A program made the translations under genes and the position numbers. From the NCBI GenBank assembly GCA_949288415.1, contig CASEKE010000015.1:33753-97752 (forward strand): 64,000 bases of DNA, in the 5' to 3' direction. Shown one piece after another: positions 55,013 to 62,126 of this stretch. Origin of the DNA: an uncultured Spirochaetales bacterium (GTDB taxonomy: Bacteria; Spirochaetota; Spirochaetia; Sphaerochaetales; Sphaerochaetaceae). The notes under the pieces are model-generated. The model searched no databases, was not told the DNA's origin, and worked only from the letters and a program-made list of their open reading frames with translations. Every line of letters begins with the position of its first letter. Position 1 is the first letter of the stretch.

Positions 55013-56095
55013 ATGGTTACTAACGACATGATAAAACGGATTCCCAAGGTGGAACTTCACGATCACCTGGACGGGGGTCTCAGGCCGACTACGATAATCG
55101 AGCTTGCAAAAGAAGAGAAAATCGATCTTCCCTCGACAGACGAGAATGAGCTCAAGGCCTGGTTCGTCAGAGGGTGCAAGAAGAAATCTCTTTCATTGTA
55201 TCTGGAGACGTTCGCTGTCACGACTGCCGTCATGCAGACGAAGGAAGCCCTGCAGAGAGTAGCGCGCGAGGCTCTCGAGGATCTTGCGAAGGACAACGTC
55301 GTATATGCCGAGATAAGGTTCGCTCCCGACCTTCACACGAGAAACGGACTCAATCTCGAGGAAGTAGTCACAGCAGTCCTCAAAGGACTTGACGAAGGAA
55401 GGAAGGAAACCGGCGTACAGTACGGTCTCATCCTCTGTGCGATGAGACACGAGGCCCCGGAATCGACACTCGACATAGCAGAGCTCGCAGTCGCCTTCAG
55501 CGGGAAGGGAGTCGTGGCATTCGACATCGCCGGCGACGAGTATGGCCATCCGCCGAAGAAGCATATCGAAGCATTCAGATACATCCGGAGCAAGAACTTC
55601 AATATAACTATACATGCGGGAGAAGCGTTCGGAGTCGAATCGATATGGCAGGCCATACAGATATGCGGTGCCCATAGGATCGGACATGGCGTAAGACTTG
55701 TAGAGGACATGACAATCGAGAACGGAAGGATACTCAAGATGGGTTCCCTATCCCAGTTCATCCTCGATCGCAGGATACCTCTCGAGATGTGCCTCTCGTC
55801 AAACGTCGGGACCGGAGCTGTAGAAAGCCTCGCCGCCCACCCCTTCCCTGTGTTCTTCAAGAACGGATTCAGAGTATTCCTATGTACGGACAATCGCCTG
55901 ATGAGCGATACGAACCTCACTAAGGAGATGAGCCTGGCCGTACGCGAATACGGACTGGGATTAAGGGACCTCGAAAAGATTTCGATCAATGCCATGAAGA
56001 GCGCATTCATACACTACGACAGGAAGATAGAGATAATCTACGACGTAATCAAAAAAGAATTCGCAGACCTTAGAAGAGAATACGGAATCGAATGA
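55013..56095 (+). CDS. add: adenosine deaminase
   Basis: A 360-residue zinc TIM-barrel deaminase converting adenosine to inosine and ammonia. ELHDHLDGGLRP gives the first two His ligands, TIHAGEAFG the third His and the catalytic Glu, HRIGHGVRL the base His and FLCTDNRLMSDTNL the Asp. The TDN variant (not TDDP) occurs in Gram-positive-type adenosine deaminases as I recall. TATAAT lies 6 nt before the ATG with no ribosome binding site, so the mRNA is probably leaderless. A terminator follows. Confidence 0.92.
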   Translation: MVTNDMIKRIPKVELHDHLDGGLRPTTIIELAKEEKIDLPSTDENELKAWFVRGCKKKSLSLYLETFAVTTAVMQTKEALQRVAREALEDLAKDNVVYAEIRFAPDLHTRNGLNLEEVVTAVLKGLDEGRKETGVQYGLILCAMRHEAPESTLDIAELAVAFSGKGVVAFDIAGDEYGHPPKKHIEAFRYIRSKNFNITIHAGEAFGVESIWQAIQICGAHRIGHGVRLVEDMTIENGRILKMGSLSQFILDRRIPLEMCLSSNVGTGAVESLAAHPFPVFFKNGFRVFLCTDNRLMSDTNLTKEMSLAVREYGLGLRDLEKISINAMKSAFIHYDRKIEIIYDVIKKEFADLRREYGIE

Positions 56096-56100
56096 ATGTA

Positions 56101-56138
56101 TGGCAACAGAAGACAAAAAACTGTTGCCAATTTTTTTT
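56101..56138 (+). terminator. rho-independent terminator of add
   Basis: TGGCAACAG and CTGTTGCCA form a perfect 9-bp stem, 11-nt loop and eight T residues. Confidence 0.92.
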
Positions 56139-56153
56139 ATTAAAGCGTATACT
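56124..56153 (+). promoter_or_regulatory. promoter of pulA, overlapping the add terminator
   Basis: TTGCCA (56124-56129) lies within the terminator's right arm and is followed after 18 bp by TATACT (56148-56153). Confidence 0.6.
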
Positions 56154-56182
56154 GTCCCTCGTGATTCATCCGGAGTTTTACG

Positions 56183-58129
56183 ATGCCATACGACGACGAC
56201 AAGAAATTCGAGAACTTTCCATACTATGACGGGCCGCTGGGATTCGAGCTCGGCAGCACGTACACGACATTCAGGGTATGGGCTCCTTCGGCAGAGAGCG
56301 TGACGCTGCGTCTCTACAGGGAAGGAATGTTCGTCGATGCGGAGTTCGTGGAGAAGATGGATCGAGGAGAGAACGGACTGTTCGATATCTCCGTTCCACG
56401 CAATCTTGCAGGATACTACTACGACTATCTTGTCGTCACAGGCGGAAAGAAATACGCCACGGCAGACCCATACGCCGTATCTTCCGGAGCCAACGGGGAA
56501 AGAAGCATGGTTCTTGACCTGCCGTCTACGGACCCGGAAGGATGGTCGGAAGACAGAGCTCCAGCCCGGCAGACGGAAGACATCATATACGAGATCCACG
56601 TGAAGGATTTCACATACCAGAGCTTTTCGGGAATAAGCGGAGCGAACAGGGGCCGCTATCTTGGTCTTACCGAGGAAGGAACCAACCTCACGAGCGACAG
56701 CAGCTTTCCTACAGGGCTTTCCTACCTCAGGAATCTCGGGATCACGCACGTGCAACTGATGCCTGTATACGACTACGGTTCGGTGGACGAGCTCGGCAGC
56801 GAAGACGAATTCAACTGGGGCTACGATCCCGTCCAGTACAACGTTCCCGAAGGCTCGTACTCATCGGACGCCATGCATGGCGAAGTGCGCGTCAGAGAGC
56901 TCAAGAGCATGATCCTTGCTCTGCACAGAGCCGGCATCCGAGTCGTGATGGACGTGGTCTACAACCATACATACCATCTGGATTCCTGCCTTTTCCGTAT
57001 GGAGCCATGGTATTTCTACAGACGGAACCATGACGGTACTGCCTCGAACGGTTCAGGCTGCGGAAACGACATAGCGACGGAAAGGCCCATGGTGCACAGG
57101 TATATACTGGATTCAGTGCTCTACTGGGCAAGGGAATACCATATAGACGGTTTCAGGTTCGACCTGATGGGACTCATGGACATGGCCCTTATCCAGGACA
57201 TAAGGATCAGACTCGACGAAATCTACGGCAAAGGCGAAAAGCTAATGTACGGAGAACCATGGAGTGCCGGGATGACCGCAGTGGCGAAAGGTACGCAGCT
57301 TGCGGACAAGTCGGCACTGATGCTCATGGACGAGAACATAGGCGCGTTCTGCGATGCCACCAGGGACCTGATCAAAGGGAGCACGTTCGAAGTCAGGAGC
57401 AAAGGTTTTTCCAACGGCGGAAGAACCGATCTCTCCCTTTTCATGAAGGCGTTCACAGGATGGAGCGACGGAGACTGGAGATTCCGTGTCAAGGCTCCCT
57501 CCCAGACCATCTCATACGTCTCCAGCCATGACGACTGGACGCTGTGGGACAAACTCGTGGCAACGATGAACGAGAACGAGATGTTTCTCTCGCTCGACGA
57601 GAACGTGATGAAGGCTAACAAGCTTGCCGCATCGCTCTACTTCACCATGCAGGGCCATCTATTCATGCTCTCAGGAGAGGAAGCAGCCAGGACGAAACTG
57701 GGAATAAGAAACTCGTATGCCTCGCCGATATTCATCAACCGTTTCGACTGGGAACGAGCCGGTCAGGCTCGGGAACTGGTAGAGTTCTACAAAGGACTGA
57801 TTGCGCTCCGTAAAGCGCTTCCATGCCTCACTGACAAAAGCGCGAGCGCAAAGGACAGACTGATATTCTTCCGTCCGATCAACGACAGGACTGCGCTTCT
57901 GCTTCTCGACGACCACGATGGCCCGTACGACGAGATAATGCTACTCTACACACAGGAGAGGGATCCGTTCACGATTCCTGTCGACGGCAAATGGATGATT
58001 CTTTCCGACAGCCAGTGCTCCAATCGCCTGGACGATCCGATAACCGCCGACATGAAGATATCTAGCAGAGGAATGGAAGTCATGGTACTGGGCCGCAACA
58101 GGAACGGCAACGGCAGGACGGACAGCTGA
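56183..58129 (+). CDS. pulA: type I pullulanase (GH13)
   Basis: A 648-residue debranching enzyme that cleaves alpha-1,6 links in pullulan and branched glucans. It has an N-terminal CBM48-like beta domain (about 20-105), then the GH13 barrel. FNWGYDPVQYNVPEGSYS is the pullulanase signature, DVVYNHT is region I, GFRFDLMG holds the nucleophile Asp, YGEPW the acid Glu and SSHDDWTLWD the third Asp. No signal peptide, so it works on intracellular glycogen or imported maltodextrins. CGGAG precedes the ATG. Confidence 0.95.
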   Translation: MPYDDDKKFENFPYYDGPLGFELGSTYTTFRVWAPSAESVTLRLYREGMFVDAEFVEKMDRGENGLFDISVPRNLAGYYYDYLVVTGGKKYATADPYAVSSGANGERSMVLDLPSTDPEGWSEDRAPARQTEDIIYEIHVKDFTYQSFSGISGANRGRYLGLTEEGTNLTSDSSFPTGLSYLRNLGITHVQLMPVYDYGSVDELGSEDEFNWGYDPVQYNVPEGSYSSDAMHGEVRVRELKSMILALHRAGIRVVMDVVYNHTYHLDSCLFRMEPWYFYRRNHDGTASNGSGCGNDIATERPMVHRYILDSVLYWAREYHIDGFRFDLMGLMDMALIQDIRIRLDEIYGKGEKLMYGEPWSAGMTAVAKGTQLADKSALMLMDENIGAFCDATRDLIKGSTFEVRSKGFSNGGRTDLSLFMKAFTGWSDGDWRFRVKAPSQTISYVSSHDDWTLWDKLVATMNENEMFLSLDENVMKANKLAASLYFTMQGHLFMLSGEEAARTKLGIRNSYASPIFINRFDWERAGQARELVEFYKGLIALRKALPCLTDKSASAKDRLIFFRPINDRTALLLLDDHDGPYDEIMLLYTQERDPFTIPVDGKWMILSDSQCSNRLDDPITADMKISSRGMEVMVLGRNRNGNGRTDS

Positions 58130-58134
58130 AAGCA

Positions 58135-58151
58135 AAACGGATGGACCGTTT
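58135..58151. terminator. short hairpin between pulA and the rhomboid gene
   Basis: AAACGG and CCGTTT form a 6-bp stem with a 5-nt loop and a short T tract on both strands; a weak bidirectional terminator. Confidence 0.45.
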
Positions 58152-58159
58152 CTTCACCG

Positions 58160-58786
58160 CTAACGGTAACCTCCTGCAAAAGGATTGATTCTAAGCCGGA
58201 TAAGCGCATACAGAAGTCCGAACAGAAGCCCGAAGAGATGCGTCGCATGCGCCACGCCATCCTGTGCAAACTGTCCGAAAAACTCCAGGACGAAGTAAAG
58301 GACAGCAAGCATCCAAGCCCTCAGAGGTACGATTCCGAACAGGTAGATCATAGCATTGGGAAAGAACAGTGCAAAAAGCAGCGTCACCGCATATACGGCA
58401 CCGCTTGCCCCAAGGAGGAACACGAAGTACCTTCCCGAAATGAGATACGCAAAATAGCTCGCAACCCCCGAGAGCGTTCCTGTGAGCATATAGTACAGCA
58501 GAAACTCGCGGCTTCCGATCTTTCTCTCTATTATCGGACCGAATATTATCAGACCGAGCATGTTCGAAAAGAGATGCATCAGACTTCCATGGACGAACAT
58601 GTACGTCACGAATGTGTAATAGCTGTGATAATAGCGGACCGAAATCGGGTTCATGGCAAGACGGGTTGCCAGAGACGGAGAAACGAAACTCGTGACAAAA
58701 AACACGAACACATTGATGCAGACCAGAATCAATGTGACATTGGAATAGGTATATCTGAATTTCCTGTTGATGATTGATGTGCCCAT
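58160..58786 (-). CDS. rhomboid family intramembrane serine protease
   Basis: A 208-residue membrane protease with six helices. The active site is S129 in the GASG motif and His183 in HATHLFG; the conserved HGSLMHLFSNM loop is also present. It cleaves membrane helices; the substrate is unknown. Start ATG 58786 has no ribosome binding site, but TATATT (58794-58799) lies 7 nt upstream, so it is likely leaderless. Upstream, divergently, lies the sigma-54 small-RNA cluster. Confidence 0.92.
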   Translation of the reverse strand: MGTSIINRKFRYTYSNVTLILVCINVFVFFVTSFVSPSLATRLAMNPISVRYYHSYYTFVTYMFVHGSLMHLFSNMLGLIIFGPIIERKIGSREFLLYYMLTGTLSGVASYFAYLISGRYFVFLLGASGAVYAVTLLFALFFPNAMIYLFGIVPLRAWMLAVLYFVLEFFGQFAQDGVAHATHLFGLLFGLLYALIRLRINPFAGGYR

Positions 58787-58935
58787 ATACCTAAATATAG
58801 CAAAAACGGGAAGATTGTCTTCCTTCGGGAAGAAAAAAAACGCCAAACGGAAGAAAAGTCGACATAAAACCGGCAAAAAAGACGAATAAAAGCAGACTTC
58901 CTGCAAAGGATATGGCATCCTGCTGTCGCATTCTT

Positions 58936-58951
58936 TGGCACGGAACTTGCT
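58936..58951 (+). promoter_or_regulatory. sigma-54 promoter of small RNA 1
   Basis: TGGCACGGAACTTGCT fits the -24/-12 consensus at every fixed position; GG and GC are 10 bp apart as required. Start predicted near 58961. Confidence 0.93.
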
Positions 58952-58960
58952 TGCTTCAAG

Positions 58961-59041
58961 GACACAGGGTACCATTCATGATTACGGCACCGCCGGAGGA
59001 AAACCAAATATCTCTCTTGTTCCTCCTGCGGTGTCTTTTTT
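58961..59041 (+). ncRNA. sigma-54-dependent small RNA 1 (predicted)
   Basis: A predicted ~81-nt transcript from the -24/-12 promoter to a terminator. A 25-nt 5' part (starting GACACAGGGTACCATTCATG) leads to a 16-bp hairpin (58986-59001 with 59020-59035, one mismatch, 18-nt loop) and six T residues. The short in-frame ATG here gives no plausible peptide and has no ribosome binding site. It shares CATTCATG with RNA 2. Probably a regulatory RNA made under envelope stress. The region 59042-59262 before RNA 2 has no gene I can support. Confidence 0.7.
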
Positions 59042-59262
59042 ACGCAGGAAGTTTTTATCGGTTATCCTGCAAAAACAATGAATTTTTTTCGCATTGTGCA
59101 AATATTTCACACCACACAATACCTCAACTGGTCCGACCTTCGGAGGCAGATGGAAAATGAGCGGCAAAGGAGTAAAAGAGTCAGAGCCAAGGGAAAGGAA
59201 AATCCGGCAAAAACTTGCATTTATGTAGTTCACACACAATAAAATGTACCAAAAATTGCGGT

Positions 59263-59278
59263 TGGCACGGGATTTGCT
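59263..59278 (+). promoter_or_regulatory. sigma-54 promoter of small RNA 2
   Basis: TGGCACGGGATTTGCT fits the consensus fully. Start predicted near 59289. Confidence 0.93.
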
Positions 59279-59288
59279 ATGATATAGG

Positions 59289-59369
59289 GTACAGAGCAAC
59301 AGTTTTTTTACATTCATGCATCGTCGGACTCTCCCCACCCCTTTTTTCAAATCCGACGATGCTTTTTTT
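59289..59369 (+). ncRNA. sigma-54-dependent small RNA 2 (predicted)
   Basis: A predicted ~81-nt transcript. The 5' segment reads GTACAGAGCAACAG, then a seven-T tract and ACATTCATG, then an 11-bp perfect hairpin (GCATCGTCGGA with TCCGACGATGC) whose large loop is C/U-rich, then seven T residues. The box TACAGAGCAA(A)CAG plus T tract recurs in RNA 3 at the same distance from the promoter, which argues for a conserved functional seed. No coding frame. Confidence 0.75.
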
Positions 59370-59482
59370 ATGCTCCAATACCTCATCTTCATCTCCGATT
59401 TTCATTAAAATAATGTGATTTGACATCTTCGAACGATAAATCGGCGCACGGTGTGAAAAAATTTCCCATCCCTGATTTCACC

Positions 59483-59505
59483 TTTTCGCCGAATAAAGGC
59501 GAAAA
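59483..59505. repeat. inverted repeat upstream of small RNA 3
   Basis: TTTTCGCC and GGCGAAAA (8-bp perfect arms, 7-nt spacer) lie 17 bp upstream of the -24 element. It could be an activator-binding site or the 3' end of an upstream transcript. Confidence 0.4.
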
Positions 59506-59521
59506 ATGAGGTTTCCAAAGT

Positions 59522-59537
59522 TGGCACGCTTATTGCT
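59522..59537 (+). promoter_or_regulatory. sigma-54 promoter of small RNA 3
   Basis: TGGCACGCTTATTGCT fits the consensus fully. Start predicted near 59547. Confidence 0.93.
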
Positions 59538-59546
59538 TTATGTAGG

Positions 59547-59619
59547 ATACAGAGCAAACAGTTTTTTTCAAACCTCCTTTTTTAGCGTGGTGCCGAGTCC
59601 CCTTCGGCACCCTTTTTTT
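59547..59619 (+). ncRNA. sigma-54-dependent small RNA 3 (predicted)
   Basis: A predicted ~73-nt transcript. It begins with ATACAGAGCAAACAG and a seven-T tract, continues AAACCTCCTTTTTTAG, and ends with an 8-bp perfect hairpin (GGTGCCGA with TCGGCACC) and seven T residues. ACCTCCTTT (59572-59580) equals the 3' tail of 16S rRNA, so this unpaired stretch could bind Shine-Dalgarno sites. The following gene rlmE starts 39 bp beyond the terminator from its own -10 box. Confidence 0.75.
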
Positions 59620-59657
59620 ATCTTTTTACCTTCCCCCTTTTCTGCTATCATCAGGCT

Positions 59658-60266
59658 ATGGCGAATTCAAGAAGAGACAAGGCCGATTCCTATACTCTCA
59701 GGGCAAGGAAGGAAGGCTATCCGGCAAGGAGCGTATACAAACTCGAGGAAATCAATCAGGCACATAGGATAATCAAGCCGGGAGACAGCGTGCTAGACGT
59801 AGGTGCAGCCCCGGGATCGTGGACACTTTTCACTCACAGGGAGCTTCTGAAGGGAAACGGAAGAATCGTTTCCGTCGATCTGAATCCGCTGAGTCTCGAT
59901 CCTGTTCCTCCGACGGTAACCACATTTGTCGGAGATGCATTCTCACGCGAAATCAGGGAAAAGCTCGTAGAGATGGGGCCGTACGATGCGATAATCTCAG
60001 ATGCGGCCCCTATGACCACAGGCAACAGGACCGTCGACACGACCAGGAGCGAATGGCTTGCGGAACAGGTAGTATTCCTGGCGACGGAACAGCTGAAGAC
60101 CGGGGGAAACCTGGTCATAAAAATATTCCAGGGCGGAGGCCAGGAAGAGGTCCTCAGGAACATGAGGACCATATTCAGGAAAGCAAAGGCCTTCAAGCCG
60201 AAAGCATGCAGAGACGACAGCTTCGAGATATACCTGATAGGCCTTGAGAAGAAATCTCAGGACTGA
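59658..60266 (+). CDS. rlmE: RlmE/FtsJ-type ribosomal RNA 2'-O-methyltransferase
   Basis: A 202-residue Rossmann-fold methyltransferase. RSVYKLEEINQAHRIIKPGD with the catalytic Lys, VLDVGAAPGSWTLF (SAM site), the SDAAPMTTG Asp motif and LVIKIFQG Lys motif identify the RrmJ/FtsJ family, which methylates U2552 of 23S rRNA. No ribosome binding site; TATCAT (59646-59651) ends 6 nt before the ATG, so it is probably leaderless. It overlaps the convergent mscS gene by 10 bp. Confidence 0.93.
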   Translation: MANSRRDKADSYTLRARKEGYPARSVYKLEEINQAHRIIKPGDSVLDVGAAPGSWTLFTHRELLKGNGRIVSVDLNPLSLDPVPPTVTTFVGDAFSREIREKLVEMGPYDAIISDAAPMTTGNRTVDTTRSEWLAEQVVFLATEQLKTGGNLVIKIFQGGGQEEVLRNMRTIFRKAKAFKPKACRDDSFEIYLIGLEKKSQD

Positions 60267-61144
60267 TTCTGCTGGACGATATGGACATCGAGCTGGTCGA
60301 AAGGAATCTCGATGCCGTTTTTCCTGCATGCCTCGACGAAATCCTGCTGGAACCTCCAATATACCTTCCAGTAATCGCCTGGAACGACCCAAGGCCGCAC
60401 GCAGAAATCTATGGAGCTTCCGGATAGCTTGGTTATCTCGACGACAGGAGCCGGAGACGGAAGTACTTCAGGATATCCTGAAAGAATACCGTTGATCACT
60501 TCTCTCGTCTTTCCCAGATCGGATCCATAGCTGACGGAAACGCTCATGTCCACGCGGCGGTTTGTTATGTATGAATAGTTCGTTATCGTGTTTCCCCATA
60601 CATTCTTGTTGTTCATGGTGATACGCTTGTTGTCCGGAGACGTCAACGTCACGCACATGAGATCGATCGCGACGATCGTGCCGCCTACGCTTCCGATTTC
60701 GACATAGTCGCCTATGCGGAACGGAGTATTCACAGCAAGCATCACTCCGGAAAAGAAACTGCTTATTGATTCCTGCAACGCGAAACCGAGCACGACACCG
60801 GTTATTCCAAGACCGGCGATCACGGGAGCAAGATTTATTCCGAAAGTCTGCAGCACCGCAATTGCGCAGAACATCCAAAGAAGCACCTTCACTGTCTTCT
60901 TGAGCAGTTGCTCGATCATCGGAGTGAATTTCTTGCTTCTCTTTCTCAGACTGGTGAAAAAGCGGAATATCAGCTTGATCACGATACATGTCAAAGCGAT
61001 CAGGATCACCGAGAAGATGAGCCTGCGTGCGAGCAGTACAGGATTCAGGAAATCGAGGATGTCCGCCCAGAGATTAGAGAAAAAGGCAACCGTCTCATCG
61101 TCGACGACAGGTGCCGCGGCCAATTCATTGACTAGTTCTTCCAT
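60257..61144 (-). CDS. mscS: MscS family mechanosensitive channel
   Basis: A 295-residue inner-membrane channel that opens on osmotic downshock. There are three N-terminal helices; the pore helix is GLGITGVVLGFALQESISSFFSGVML, and NTPFRIGDYVEIGSVGGTIVAIDL starts the cytoplasmic beta domain, with the C-terminal alpha/beta vestibule to the end. Length is standard for small MscS. TAGAAT (61154-61159) is 9 nt before the ATG with no ribosome binding site, so the leader is very short. Confidence 0.93.
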   Translation of the reverse strand: MEELVNELAAAPVVDDETVAFFSNLWADILDFLNPVLLARRLIFSVILIALTCIVIKLIFRFFTSLRKRSKKFTPMIEQLLKKTVKVLLWMFCAIAVLQTFGINLAPVIAGLGITGVVLGFALQESISSFFSGVMLAVNTPFRIGDYVEIGSVGGTIVAIDLMCVTLTSPDNKRITMNNKNVWGNTITNYSYITNRRVDMSVSVSYGSDLGKTREVINGILSGYPEVLPSPAPVVEITKLSGSSIDFCVRPWVVPGDYWKVYWRFQQDFVEACRKNGIEIPFDQLDVHIVQQNQS

Positions 61145-61196
61145 ATGTTGAGGATTCTACACAAAATCAGGAGATGCAACAATATATCACAGGCAG

Positions 61197-61925
61197 TCAG
61201 AACAGAAGAAGCTGTCCGTCATCCTCGTCGCTGTGCGTCTTTTCCTTCCTTTGATTCTTCTTCGGCTTTCCATGTGTCTTTTCTTCGGCTTTCGAAGGTC
61301 CGGCGGCGGAGTCGTTCCTTGCAGACGTGTCCTCGGAGCTGTTCCGGGATGTAGTCCCGACTTCCGGGGAGACCACGAAAAGCTCCGGCCCCTCGTCATC
61401 CGAAGTCGACGCGCCATCGGAAGAAGCCGGCTCCGGGCTGTCGATTCCTGCGGAAGAAGACACAATTGGAGGAACAGCAGGATTCTCCTGTGGCGTACCG
61501 GCAAATTCCTTTCCTTCGTCCGCCACGGTATCCGAAGCCTTTTCCGTGCTTTCGCCGCTCGCGATTGCGGCCTTGGCCTTCATCTTGCGTTTCTGCCCGG
61601 CTTTCCGTCCCTTTGCACCACGGGTCCTTTTCTTCTCGGCCTTTCTCTCCTCTGCCCTCTTTGCCGCCTCTTCTTTCTTCTCCAGCAAAGTCGGGAGCTC
61701 TTCCTCGATAGGAATCTGTTCCGTCTCTACGGCGATTCCTTCCTTTTTCTTCAGCGCTTCGAGTTCCAGACGCATGCGGTATGTCTTGTTCGGGACGAAC
61801 GCCCCATCGACGATCTTTCCTATGTACTCACGCTTCTGCTCGGAACGCTTCAAAGCGGGGTTCCAGTTGGATTTGTACTCGTATACATAGTCGATTCCGT
61901 TGATGGTGTTTATTCCTCTCGGCAT
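61197..61925 (-). CDS. hypothetical protein with transposase-like N-terminus and disordered tail
   Basis: A 242-residue protein. Residues 1-50 (MPRGINTINGIDYVYEYKSN, then KREYIGKIVDGAFVPNK) resemble the N-terminal segment of certain IS-type transposases, where it precedes a DDE domain. Here no DDE catalytic domain follows. Instead there is a Lys/Glu/Arg helical stretch (about 60-125) and a Ser/Glu/Pro low-complexity tail ending DDGQLLLF. GGAGG lies upstream, and the gene is intact. It may be a co-opted fragment; function unknown. Confidence 0.55.
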   Translation of the reverse strand: MPRGINTINGIDYVYEYKSNWNPALKRSEQKREYIGKIVDGAFVPNKTYRMRLELEALKKKEGIAVETEQIPIEEELPTLLEKKEEAAKRAEERKAEKKRTRGAKGRKAGQKRKMKAKAAIASGESTEKASDTVADEGKEFAGTPQENPAVPPIVSSSAGIDSPEPASSDGASTSDDEGPELFVVSPEVGTTSRNSSEDTSARNDSAAGPSKAEEKTHGKPKKNQRKEKTHSDEDDGQLLLF

Positions 61926-62052
61926 GCCGCCCTTCCTCCTTGGAAAGTCTACACTCCAGATTGTGCTGGATTTATCGAGGTTTGTACAGGACCATTATGT
62001 CACAAGACATGTAAAGAACGAAAAAAAACGCAAAATAGCCGGTAATGTAAGG

Positions 62053-62078
62053 AAAAACGGCCCGACATAGGTCAGGCC
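62053..62078 (-). terminator. rho-independent terminator of the Nramp-like gene
   Basis: On the minus strand GGCCTGAC and GTCGGGCC form an 8-bp stem (one G-T pair) with a 4-nt loop and a T run. Confidence 0.85.
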
Positions 62079-62126
62079 ATGCAGAAGGGATAATCTATCG
62101 AACCAGTCTTTTTCGAAGACACGTTC

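Noticed and set aside
59203..59220. GGCAAAAACTTGC as a fourth sigma-54 promoter
   Set aside because: GG-GC spacing is one base short and the TGGCAC context is missing.
58982..59392. 136-codon frame on the minus strand across the small RNA region
   Set aside because: It is antisense to two terminators and a sigma-54 promoter, has no ribosome binding site, and its composition looks random.
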